A stretch of DNA of 64,000 nucleotides from Litoditis marina (taxonomy: Eukaryota; Nematoda; Chromadorea; Rhabditida; Rhabditidae): contig OZ038433.1 in assembly GCA_964036275.1 (NCBI GenBank), positions 55,197,902 through 55,261,901 of the forward strand, in the 5' to 3' direction. Shown here in pieces: positions 26,001 to 44,214 of the stretch. The notes under the pieces were generated by a model that saw only the letters and a list, made by a program, of their open reading frames with translations, ran no database searches and was not told the DNA's origin. Numbering within the stretch: the first letter of the stretch is position 1; every line of letters starts with the position of its first letter. Both the position numbers and the translations under genes were made by a program.

Positions 26001-28506
26001 CGGTGAGCCGTTCTTTGTCATCATACATTTCGAACCCATCAGACTAACTGGAATTGTCACAGTGATGGTATAGTCGCCATCGTACCTACTGAGACTCCTA
26101 CAGTACACTTCCGAGTTCTCCAGCCGTTGTTTTGTTGTGAAAATCTCATTTTTATTCAAGGATAGTTTGAACACTTTTTCTTATAGGGGATCAGATTCGA
26201 ATGCAGAACTTGTAAGCAATTTTGATAATAATAACGTCACTCAAGCAGACTTGAAGTTTCGTAATCTTGCTGTAGGAGTCTCAGTAGGAAAGAAAAAGAC
26301 TATATTCCCATTAATTTTCTACGACGCACTTCTTCTGTGCTAGTTTAAAATCTCGAGAGTGGAATTGTATGATCAAACTCTATTGACATTTGTTAAAAGC
26401 ATATTGAAACTAGCTGTTTTTTTCAGATTTGTCCATCAAATGTTGACCGGTGGCCCACTTTCAAAAGTAGCTGCCAATGTGCCGTGGATATCTCTATCCA
26501 AAGTACGTTTTATCGTTACTTCGAAGAGTCTGACCACGCCAAACGTACTTTTTGCACGCATTGTTAGAATAGAATAGAATGTCTATTCGTGATTGAACAC
26601 GTGTCTTTCCACATTGGTTTATGTGACACTCCAATCACGAAACAGTTGTTCTACAATACCGCAATACAGCTGATCTAGGAACCTAATTTTGAGATAGTTT
26701 TTGTAGATTAGTTTTATATCTTCGACAGAGTTCTATATATTTCGAAGACGGAGTTGGAAACAAAACGTCATAGCTCTCCTCAAATATAAATATATAATGT
26801 GAGGGAAACATTTGACTGATTCAGGTGTTTCATCTAGTTTCGCCAGGTTATGAGAACTAGCAGAGTTTAAAATACATTAATCAAAAGGTATTTGATAATT
26901 CATTATGCTGTTCTCTATTACGTTTTATGTTTTGGGGAAGATATTTTTCGACATTTTATAAGCTCGGAGGCATTTTGTAAACATCATTCATGAATATAGG
27001 GCTGGATAGGCGAAATAGCAATGTTTGATTCGAGTTTATTTTAAATGTTTGTATTTAGGGAATTTCTCTTAACAACCCGGAGTTGTATGCAGTAGAGCAG
27101 GCGGCTGTACTTGGAATTGGCACCGCCAGAAGCATGGCTGACTTGTTCGAGAAGCTGCGGTCAGTTGAAACATTCGCATGAACTAAACTGAAATGAAGAG
27201 TTTGAATAACTCAGCAAACGCAAACCGTGTGTTGTGTGTAGTCAAGGAAGATCATTAACATTTTAGAACTCTAAACTCTCCGCTCTTCTTTTCAGTCGAA
27301 AACATTCCATCTAACGTTTCGCAAATCTACGTTTTTGAAATTTTTTTTCGGAAATGGGAACTCACTTGATGAATTTTTTAAATTCCAGACAAGGAAAACT
27401 GTTTAAGAAAGAGACATTCGAACAGTTGACATCGCAATATGTTCGCTCCGAGGATATAGTAACTGGCGCAAATGTTTCACGGGGACAGGGTCTCATGATC
27501 AAGGAGTTCAAACACGGAGAGGTGAGTGAGCAGGACTTGGGCAGTTTTTTGAGGCAACTTCAGTCAACTTGAGTCAACAAGCAACAAGGTGAGTTTGAGT
27601 CAACTTGAAGTTGAGAGTGGGTCGGCAGGACTTCAGCTTCTGTTAGCAGTTATTCTGAATGGAGTTGTATGCTCACACAACACTATAAGAAGCGCATTAT
27701 AGTATTCAGACGTTGAGTATTCTACAGACATCTCGTGAGATAAACTCACAAGCACTTCTGTTATTCTCGATCTGTCTTCGTTTTCTACGTTCACACAGTT
27801 TCTACGTTGATGAACTTTGAGAGTTGGAAATAACACACGAGTACATCATAGTTTTCCGAAACAGGGTCCTTATAAGACTTTATGACATTTCATATTTGCT
27901 CAGCTGGATCTTTGTTTTACATGGATACTGTTTTAGTATATTATTACGACTAAAAACAAGAAATAAAACTTATCAACTGCTCTGTCATATAATTTTTTTC
28001 AGAAGGTATTCAATCTACTTGGACATTCTGGTTATGGTGGTCAAAATGTGCGTATTGATCGAGAAAACGAGATCACCTTCGCGTACCTGAGCAACAACTT
28101 GAAGGTGAGATGGTATTTCGATAACCTTTACCGATATGATAACCTTTACAGCACGTTTCTACTTGTAGGATTTATTTCTTTTAGAATACACAACAATAAT
28201 TTGTATTTAGCACAAAATTAAGTATCACAGACTTGGTTCAGGTACGATGTTTAACTGTATCGTTCGTAAGTAGTAAACGTCGGCGATCAATAATCAACAA
28301 AAAATAAAAATAAAACTGTTTTCGTGTAAAAGGGAAAACAAACTATCACAACCCTGCTTCAAATATGGCTTATAAATCTTGTAAATTAATTTACTGCGCT
28401 CAAATGTTTCACGAGTTTCCAGGTTGGATTCGGTGACAATGCGCGTACCTACGTGCGTTTGGTGCATTCACTTTATGATGTGGTGGAGGGACTGACTTCG
28501 TCCTAG
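23026..28506 (+). CDS. LACTB-like serine beta-lactamase-fold protein (worm lact family)
   Basis: Twelve exons: 23026..23168, 23360..23426, 23989..24078, 24186..24323, 25032..25115, 25474..25615, 25879..26002, 26427..26502, 27059..27159, 27389..27521, 28003..28104, 28423..28506; 427 aa. One N-terminal hydrophobic segment (ILVILLIGYGVELYY, about residues 9-23) suggests a membrane anchor or transit signal. The beta-lactamase/transpeptidase motifs are present: SxxK as FSSTK (about 97-100), the tyrosine motif in GTAIGYHALCYGWL, and GHSGYGG at the HxG position. The family includes class C lactamases, esterases and LACTB, a mitochondrial serine protease-like protein; the substrate here is unknown. 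The ATG is 9 nt after TTTGCAG. Intron 3 has a GC donor (AAG|GCAAGT at 24079). A MITE fills intron 26003-26426. Confidence 0.93.
24079..24185 (+). other. GC-AG intron
   Basis: The protein continues FSSTK|AMAALC only if the donor is GC at 24079 (AAG|GCAAGT, otherwise a perfect consensus) with acceptor TTCAG at 24185. It splits the coding sequence immediately after the catalytic Ser-x-x-Lys. Confidence 0.85.
26069..26304. repeat. Foldback MITE, family TATAGTC...CCTACTGAGACTCCTACAGTA
   Basis: Same family as 5423-5656. The arms CTACTGAGACTCCTACAGTA and TGTAGGAGTCTCAGTAGG bracket about 150 bp. It lies in an intron of the LACTB-like gene. Confidence 0.8.
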
Positions 28507-28902
28507 CGTCAACTTCTTTCAAGTCAATATAATATGCAACAAATTCGCATTTTCTACATATTGCTATGAGTCCACTAATGATCATTCCTTTTTGTTTTCC
28601 TCATTCAGATTTCACTTTCAACAGCAACCAATTGAAATGATGTCATGGCTAATTCGAATTGTTAGTTTTTCTGTAAAGATCAAAGCGTTTTAATGCATTC
28701 TAAACTGGTAGAGTCGGTTATTTATGTAGAATGTTGTAATATATATGATTATTTGTTGTTTCTCTTTGAAAAAGTGACGCCTCAAACTGTTTTATGTGTT
28801 CAATAAGCCACATCCCATGGTTGTACCCGTAGTAAACCATTGTGGATGGTCCAACTTAAGATTCTGGCAATCGATCTGTTCACTAACGCTTTTTATCGAG
28901 AG

Positions 28903-29055
28903 TCAAGTAGCGTACTATACTGCTAGTCAATTTCACAGTCACGTGAAACATGTTAAACGCAGCAGAACTCAGAAACGTGCGATGACAAAGTACCCGATGC
29001 ATTATTAGAATGGTAACTTTACGTGACTATTCAATTTGCTTCTAGTACAAGTAGC
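28903..29055. repeat. Dispersed repeat carrying an ATGTTTCA motif
   Basis: TTTCACAGTCACGTGAAACA followed by GAAACGTGC.ATGACAAAGTAC and TTTACGTGACTATTCAATTT recurs at 51826-51965 in the same orientation, and a diverged inverted copy is at about 39985-40090. Confidence 0.75.
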
Positions 29056-29349
29056 ATAATAATGCAGACAATTCGAGAATAAAGTGCACTTCCAAGAATC
29101 AGCCGAAAACGTTCTGATATTTGCAGTTTGAACACATGTGCTCTCTTGTGTTCTATTTCAACTTTTCAGATGAGAGTTTATCTTTCGCATAGTGAATAGA
29201 TGTTTTTTTTTCTCAATGATTCAATTCACGCAAAAGTTTATGAATGTTATTCTCTTTCTCAAAAGATACAAGAGCCTACAAATTTAGAGCATCAGAGATT
29301 ACTGAATGATTCAGAATTTCCAAATTCCTTGTGGGTGTAATAGTTAATA

Positions 29350-29512
29350 CTCAAGGGAGATGCGCTCCATCCACGAATTTTCGAGAGAGCCACCCTAAAA
29401 AGCAATTAGTGGCGAGCGAGCCAAAAATCTGTGGATCCAGCCGCACTTTTCTGGTTAACTGGGTCACCACTCTCAAATGACAGAGAAAGCGTGGATGGAG
29501 CGTATTATCACA
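29350..29512. repeat. Foldback element, GCTCCATCCACG arms
   Basis: GATGCGCTCCATCCACGAA at the left is matched by GCGTGGATGGAGCGT at the right. The same hexamers form a tandem array at 29900-30080. Confidence 0.75.
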
Positions 29513-29604
29513 AGGTTTTAGCAGCTGATACTTGGTGATAGTATTTGTTTTCCCAATGAACTTTTCTACATACTATTTTTTCGAATTTAGTTTGTCTGTT
29601 AGAA

Positions 29605-29621
29605 AGGCTTAGGCTTAGGTT
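29605..29621 (+). repeat. Interstitial telomere-like repeat (TTAGGC)n
   Basis: GGCTTAGGCTTAGGTT with the downstream flank GTTCCTAG is the inverted equivalent of the copy at 12797. Confidence 0.65.
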
Positions 29622-29899
29622 AGTCATGGTTCCTAGAGTGGCTCGTTGCACCTTAGGGTGCTGGCTCGTTCCACTTCAGGTAACTGGCTCGTTCATGTGT
29701 AGAACTATCAGTATAGGTTTCTCCTGTTTCGGTTCATAACTCGTATTTATAACTTGTATTACCAAGATCGGAAAGTGAGTCAAAGACAATATCAAACCGT
29801 TACAAAGTATTTTCAACTCTCAACTATTATCTCAAAATACACTATCTCATCAATTTTTTGTCTTCCACACTTTATATACAAATACACGTAAGTTTTAAA

Positions 29900-30080
29900 G
29901 GTAGAGTGCAGCTCCATCCACAATCTTTGAAGACTCTGCCGCGCCATCCACGCAATTAAGAGAGTGCGCCGCGCCATCCACAGATTCTCGAGACAGCCCC
30001 GCGCCATCCACGCAATTAAAAGAGAGCGCCGCGCCATCCACAAAAAAGTCCACTTAGCGATTCGTGGATCGAGCTGTGTA
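29900..30080. repeat. Tandem CCGCGCCATCCACG array
   Basis: Four to five units of about 30 bp, each with GCGCCATCCAC and a short A/G-rich spacer, ending in an inverted TCGTGGATCGAGCTG. Confidence 0.8.
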
Positions 30081-30859
30081 TCCAATACTCAATACTCTCT
30101 ACTTCTCAGACGTGTGATTGCATATTATTGTGGGAGAACAGCGTCTTCACTCGAGATATCTCCAAAAGGGTCTTTTATTCCCATTGGGAAAACCCCTGGG
30201 TAACAATCATAGATAGGCAATTGTACTCAGAAGAGAGACAATGTATAGTTGAGAGAAGTAGAGAGGCAGAGATATTTTGAGCGGGTGTGCTAGATGCTGG
30301 TTCATTATGCTTACTTTCTATCGACACTGTGTACGCCTGCTCCTCCTCTTTATACTACTACAGAAACATTCCATTGAGATGCTTCTTTTCTCCGCTCGTA
30401 GCAGACTTCAACACGGTGCGTTCTGATTTCTGCTATTTGTTGAAGCATTTACAGTTTATTCAGTTACTAACTAAAAAAACTAGTCATTGAAACCGAAGAT
30501 ATTAAACTTTAGGCAACCCTTATTCATTTTTCGAACCCAAATAACCTTATTCTCCAACGCTCACTTAGTGTCAATTAGCTGAATTAGTTTCTCCAAATTA
30601 TATTAGTTTAGATCGATATGATAACTTGCCTCACGAGTTGGAAGGTAGCTGATCCTAACTATTTGCCTGTTATACTGAACAGTAAAACTAGCAACACAGC
30701 TTGGTGTAGACGTTGATCCTAGAATCATAATAGTTGAAACATGTTGGGTCAGACAGAGAACGGAGATTCATTACTTTACCTCTTTTGTCTAGTCCGAAAT
30801 TAGTTTAACTTGAGAAGTGTGTACTGCATGTTATGCTAAACCACTGAAATGTTTCAGGC

Positions 30860-32026
30860 ATGCACTTCGAGTCTGGCACTATGAGTCTCTTCTTCCGACT
30901 ATTCGACATCTTCGGCTGCTGTCGACCGCAAATGAAAAAGTCCGACTACGACGAAGAAGTCGTCGTGCGGAATGAAGTGAGTTCACGGGGATCCACTGAA
31001 ACAGTGGAATGGTTTTGTCATTCGAGTTGTCATATAACTGAAAAATTATAGGAACTAGGATATGAGACTAGGAACGTAGAATAGTTTCACTAAGGCGATT
31101 ATTTCTTCTGGGAAACACGTACAATTTTTTTACGTCGGTGAACCCCCCCCCCCCCCCTCTTTCTCTTTCTCTCTCTCACTTTCTCTCTCTCTCTCCCTAT
31201 TTCTCTCTCATGTGTGCAGTTTACAGAAAATGATTCATGTTAACCTGTCAAAAAACAAAGTTTTTAAGAAATAAATCACATTTCCAGCAATAAGATTTTA
31301 AAACGTCATAAAGAAGGACGATTATGTGGACCAAACTCGTGTCAACGGTCCTTTAAACTGCAATTGAAAAATGTATTGCAGTTTAAAGGACTGAACCGTT
31401 GCGATTGGACCACTTAATCGTCCTTCTTAAAGGAAGGGATCGCGGGAAAATTGAAGTATTACCCCGCACTGAAGTTTGATCTCCCCCCCCCCCCGTAGCA
31501 CTTCAACCCCCCACTCAGGGTAAACCTTGAAACGAGGGGGGGGGGTCGACATTCAACTTCGACATTTACTATTTACCCCCCACCGACCGAGGTGAAACTT
31601 CAATGTTGGGGGGTAAGACTTCAATAATGGGGGGTCCAACTTCAACGCGTTGAACTTCAATACCCGGAAATTTTTGCAAATGTTTGCATTGCAGGTGATG
31701 AGTTGTAGTTCCAACCCCCCTCCACCCCGGGGGGGGGGGGGGAGGGTCTGTCTACGATTCCTCGAAACCAATACAAACTCAGAAGGGTGGGGGGTAAAAA
31801 GTCAATGTTCCCAAGGCATCTTTGGCTCTAGGCTGATTCTCCGTGATTGACCGTTTATCGTTGATAGTTGAAGGTTTCAGACGAGTCTGCCCCAACCTCT
31901 ATCCGTCGACCATTTGAACGTCAAAGTCTACTAGAACTTATGAGGAACGTCTCTGGACACGTTGTTTCACAGCCGATTCTGAATCGATTCACGTTTTCCG
32001 CCAGAACATATCAATCTATTCTTTAA
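30860..32026 (+). CDS. Small protein of unknown function (two exons)
   Basis: Exon 1 (30860..30976) starts with ATG two bases after ATGTTTCAG and encodes LFFRLFDIFGCC followed by a charged stretch KKSDYDEEVVVRNE, ending in phase 0 at a GTGAGT donor. The last exon is open to TAA at 32024-32026 and reads TSIRRPFERQSLLELMRNVSG, then NRFTFSARTYQSIL. The junction is the weak point: the obvious acceptor GGTTTCAG at 31880 is out of phase, while an AG at 31867 gives an in-phase 91-residue protein. A missed middle exon in the G/C-rich intron is the alternative. No signal peptide, and I recognise no family. The MSLFFRLFDIFGCC segment could be an amphipathic, possibly palmitoylated, membrane-binding start. 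Confidence 0.5.
31142..31205. repeat. Poly(C) and (CT)n tract
   Basis: Fifteen or so consecutive C followed by CT repeats. Confidence 0.9.
31312..31432. repeat. Short foldback element
   Basis: AAGAAGGACGATTA with GGTCCTTTAAACTGCAAT is matched by ATTGCAGTTTAAAGGAC with TTAATCGTCCTTCTTA, so the 120 bp can form one long hairpin. Confidence 0.8.
31480..31800. repeat. Array of G-runs and C-runs alternating with ACTTCAA
   Basis: Runs of 5-14 G or C occur on both strands, spaced by ACTTCAA or TTCAATG words. The arrangement could fold into G-quadruplexes on either strand. It lies in the intron of the small gene. Confidence 0.75.
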
Positions 32027-33242
32027 ATATTTGTTGTTGTACTATATTGTGATTGTATTATATAAATCATTTAATGATTGAGCGAAAATTGTTTCACGAT
32101 TCCTTTCTGTTCTGGGAAAGTTGTCATTTAACGTCATGTAGACAATTGCATGCGATTTCATAAGATAGACTAGCATTCATTTTGTTCACTGTGTTTGGAT
32201 TTCCGAACGTTTATTTGAAACCGTTTCCAAAGACACAACTTACAAGTCCTAATGAAATGAATTATATTTAGCAAATCAGTAGTTTATTAATTATAGAGCC
32301 AAATCATTCATCTTTCTTACGTTTTTCCAACGCAACATGTAACGGTATAATTGATTCAGCACTGACCTTACATTGTAAGAGAAACACTGAGGTGTTATTG
32401 CTTGAACCCAGCTACTCAGTTTGCGCCAGTGAGTTTTAACGTAGATGTACGATAACATTCACAAACGAAAACGTTTGTTGCCAAATAAAATTCAATCAGT
32501 AACCAGTTTACTGACTTCATAATTAGTTTATATAATAAGTGATGAGTGTATATACACGTAATATGTTGAAAAGAACGTGATATTTATTTCCGTTCTTGCG
32601 TTTGTATAACACATTATTGTTCGTAGCCCTCAGACTTTGAGTAAACTGTACGTTTCAGCTATTTCATATGCATTCAGAAGTCAGCTAATATCAATAGAAA
32701 TATTTATGGTTTTCGGAAAAAATAAAACAAACGAGAAACTAGCACTTGAAGTACCCGAACTTGGAATAAGCGTGAAGACACAAATTGTTTGATAGAGTTA
32801 GTGAAAGTGCAATAGGTGTTGTTTAAAAAAAACAGTTTGAATTGATTAATTCGTTTTGATGCGTCAGGGTAGCTGAAACTTGGGTTACTATATGTGTGAG
32901 GACAACTATAGAATAAAAAGGATTCCACATTGTGAAGCTGCCCATAATTAGCAACATATTTTGCTCGAGTTTCCGCTCAAAGGAGATAGACTGGTACGAC
33001 AAATTTGGTCTCAATAATCAAACTATAATGTTTACTAAAAACCTAAAATGTTCACAGAAAATTTGAGATTAGAAGAATAATGATTAGAAAGTACAACATA
33101 GAGGTGCGCTTATTAGTAGGATATCACGCTTAACGTTGAAACTCTAGTGTAAACTCTATATTATTTTTCCTCATCGGCAAACGGCGAAACACCAACAATC
33201 AGTTCTACTCCCTCAGAAACCTAGTATTCTTTGAGATAACAG
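32027..33242. other. Convergent intergenic spacer
   Basis: AT-rich, no exon recognised; 3' UTRs of the small gene and the transporter are expected here. Confidence 0.6.
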
Positions 33243-40383
<7,141 letters not shown>

Positions 40384-43300
40384 TTTGGAGCTGAAAAGTG
40401 GAAGTCACCAAATTAAACCGAGAAATGAACACGCACGGCAGGATATGACAACGATGAGGAGGATGGTATCTTTTGTGGCTATTCCGAAACAACTTTAGGC
40501 AATGAGAAGCGATGCAAACAATGGAAGCATGAATGGAGAAAATCAACCAGCGTGCAATTGAGTAATTAACAATGTATTTCTACACATTGTTCTCAACGAA
40601 ATCGATGAAAAAAACACAACTAGTGTCAACCCCCGACAAAACCTTCCCCAATGTATGGATTAAAGTTCTCTTGCTTGAACCGTTCCCTTCAAGACTAAAA
40701 AGTATGTTGCAAGAGAACCTTGGCTCTCAAAAAAATGTGCTGTGCACTAACAATCGGGTGAATTATATAGGTAACCGGGTTTTTCGGTAACCTAACCGGT
40801 TGTTGGTAACCGCAAAATTTGTTTTCTTTTACCGTTAGTTTGTACGGTGACCGGATTTTACTTTCAGGTTACCTACAGGTTACCCGTGACGTTCCCAGAA
40901 AAAAGGGTTACCAAAAACCAGTTAGGTTACCGAAAAAACCCGGTTACATATATAATTGGCTGTAAGAATCAGAATTTACTACAAGGGCATTGTGGTTAAG
41001 AGAAGGGGTATTATGTAAATAATTACAAAGAGAGAAATCAATAGTTGCTGTTGTTTACCCAACTAATCCAGTGAATCTTGAGCGGAAAGGCGAAAGTTGA
41101 TACTCTACATTTTGTGCTGAACAACCGGGCTTGGAAATATGGAGAGATACATATGTCAATACAATTTTCAATTTTATACTTTCTATGTTTAATTGCATCC
41201 TAAAGTTAAGTGAAAAAAAATTTCAAACGTCATCCAAACGGTTGTGAAAGTGGTGCCATGACTTCATTGGAAATGCAAGTTCAGCTGCAGTTGGCATGAA
41301 TGTTTCAGTTGTGAACCAGCCAAAGAGGTCAGAGAACGAGTAGAGACAATGGGAATGAAAGAGGATCCAGACACACGCGATGACGCAACACTTTGTATTG
41401 AGTTGCGGATCAACTATGTATAGTTACAATTGAACGTATATTTCGCTTCTTTCCGTTAATTTAATTGACCTAACCATTCTCTGATGAACTAACCATTTTT
41501 CGATGAAGTAACCATTTTCAACTCGACGAACTAACCATTTTTCGGGCTCTTGATCGTCATTCCGGAGCATTACGTTAAAATGAGAAGATTGCTTAACAAT
41601 TCTGCCTCCTACTATTTACGTGTAACACGTAATCCACGCGCATAGAAACTTTCTTTGTGCAAATCACGTATGTAAATTAGCGTGTGAAAATTACTATTTA
41701 TAGAAATATAGCTTAAAACTAGATACTTTGATTTGATCTCAGAATATATGTTTCTAAACTGGTAGAAATTGGACACAAGTTATGAAAAGTGTTGAAAAAG
41801 AAGTTTTGGATTGGTAACTCTCAGCAATGTGTGTGGAGAACGAACGCTGATGACTTTCCAGAACTTCGTACAAGTCGAAAAACGGCCTAGATCTTTTACA
41901 ATCTACACAATTTACAATTTACAAAAATACGATGTATGAGGGTTGTAAGTGTGTGGAACACACTATATACAAAACTAAATCGTATTCAGGGTGTAACTAT
42001 AAGCAATATGCATTTCGTGAAGAGCAAGTTGTTAGTGATTTTTTTTCTAAATTCCTCCATTTGGAAGCGAATGTGAAGAAAATGCTCAGCCTTTACATGA
42101 ATTAGCCCATTTGTTGGGGGCCAGACCCAATTCGACAGCCAACCAATTAGGACATATTGTCAAAAGAACACAAGCTGATTGAAAGAGAAACAATACAGGA
42201 GACGGTGTACTACTAGTTAAATACATGGTTACGTGAAAATTGTTAGAAACATTAGAAATTGAAAAAATGATAAAGTGATAAAGTCAATTTTACAGCGAAT
42301 TCAGTTCCATTTATTGCAGTCATTTGATGAGAGAACTATTATATTACGACATTTATAAAGGTCAGCGAGGTACGCTAGCACTACTTATCCTGGCGATGAA
42401 ACTTTCAACCGCTGTTGAATAGCGGATTCTGTTGCCCTGAGGTTTCAATTGATAATGAGATGAGTCAGACTTTAGGAGTTCAATGACTCATCCTGAAGGG
42501 AAATAAATGAAGACCGTCTTATTTGGTATGTATACAAACAAACAAATACACTGATATACATTTTATTAATGGAATAATTGGATGTTGTCACTGATTGCTT
42601 CAAAGAGTGTCACTGAAAACAGTCCCAGCACCAGTCTTTTTAGTTACTGGGAGAAAAACTGAATAAACCGTTCTGAAATACTAAAACAATTCCAGTTTAT
42701 GTCTGTGATAAACGGTTTGTGACCTATTTTAACTGAAATTGTACTTCACAAAAATATAATTTGCTTCTGAAATGAACCTATGATGGACAAGGAAAAGGAA
42801 AATTATAAGAAAGAATTATAAGATATAATTATTGCACAAATAGAATATGTACGCGGGAAGAAGTGAACATAGGAACGAAAAGAACTATACAGTTTTTATT
42901 TGTGTACATAGAGTACCAACATCGAACAAATCTTGCTCACGCTATGTTGTAAGAAAGTGTATTATTGTGAGCTGATGTTGTATTATATCGTATAAAAATG
43001 TTTCCAGTCCATAATTTTCAAGTCAACTCCTACTATATAGTTGGAATTTAAATCGATGGTAAAGTGTTATTTTCCACATGAGAGAGAGAGAGGGAGAGCA
43101 ACAACATGTGTTTCCTGATCTGAGTTGATTGTTGTTATTGGCAATCCTCACCTCACAACCGAGGTTGAAAAATATTTAAGTGAAGTAGCAGTTAAATTTT
43201 CCTAGAATGCACCGTGCTTCCAAATAAAGTGACATTTACCATCAACTCGTTGTAATATATTAATTTAATTGGTAGCACCAGGAATACTTGTTTTCTCATA

Positions 43301-44214
43301 GATTTCTCCTTTCATCGTGAAAGACGAGTAATCGATATTCAACAATACTTAGTTGGGAATTATTCACTGGTAAACGTTATTAATCATCGTAGCAGTGGTT
43401 AATTGACCAACACCACGAAAATACATTCAGGATGATTTATATTGCAGTCAAATGTTTCACGCAGACTATTTCAAATGACGATGTTGTGAAAGAAAGTCTG
43501 TGCAGCTTCAACAAACTATGAACGACAAGTTTGGTACAAATAAGAGCGAAAATGATGTTTGTAAGGCCATTGCTGTGGGAAGAGAGCAGACAGTTAGACA
43601 TGGCTAGAGACGCAGAGGACGACTGTATACTTATACATGACATAAGGTCAGACAATACAACCACTGTGAGCAGAATAAGCTGAAACAAATGTTGTACAGT
43701 TCACTGTACAACATACCTCTTACATACAGTAGTAACTGTTTTTATACAGTTACTAGTGTTGTGAACTATGTCCGTTCAGTGTTTGTCTGTGGCCCCATAT
43801 CTGAATCATAACGGAAAATATTCTGAAACTTATATTTGAATAAATATTTTTTTTATGTTTTTAGTGATATACACCATCTTTTGTTTGGTATCTGACAGAA
43901 ATCTATCTTCAAACTGGAAAACTCACCAATTTTGCCACATTTATGTAGTTAAAACCAAACAAAACTTTGCTATCTCCGTATTTCATGTTTTGTTGTTTCT
44001 ATTTTTATCCAATTATAACGTTCAATATATTCAGAGCAAAACAAAAAGTAGCTAAATGAACCGTTATTAAACAAGAACGTGAACAATTTTTATAAACAAA
44101 GCATTATAGATTATATTTGGACAGATTATGAACTAAACAGATTTGGAAATATGTTGAGTGGAAAACTAGGGTGATTTGAATGTTTAATCGTAACACAAGA
44201 GTATTTAACTGAAA
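40384..44214. other. Intergenic region between transporter and membrane-protein genes
   Basis: Long AT-rich stretch. It contains the GGTTACC MITE (40761-40957), ATGTTTCA motifs at 41300 and 43452 (plus), and a hydrophobic but unsupported minus frame near 43437-43688. I see no gene. The transporter's promoter should lie at the left end. Confidence 0.55.
40761..40957. repeat. Foldback MITE with internal GGTTACC repeats, copy 2
   Basis: AATTATATAGGTAACCGGGT at the left and ACCCGGTTACATATATAATT-like sequence at the right, interior GGTTACC units as in 8502-8758. Confidence 0.85.

Larger units (their letters stand above)
28507..30858. other. Intergenic region rich in repeats
   Basis: No gene recognised. 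It contains a repeat shared with 51826-51965, two blocks of the CTCCATCCAC family, a telomere-like stretch, and ATGTTTCA motifs at 28944 and 30735 (minus). Confidence 0.6.

Noticed and set aside
43437..43688. Hydrophobic 83-codon minus frame after a TTTGTTTCAG
   Set aside because: Looks like a membrane segment, but no in-phase partner exon; downstream of a complete gene.
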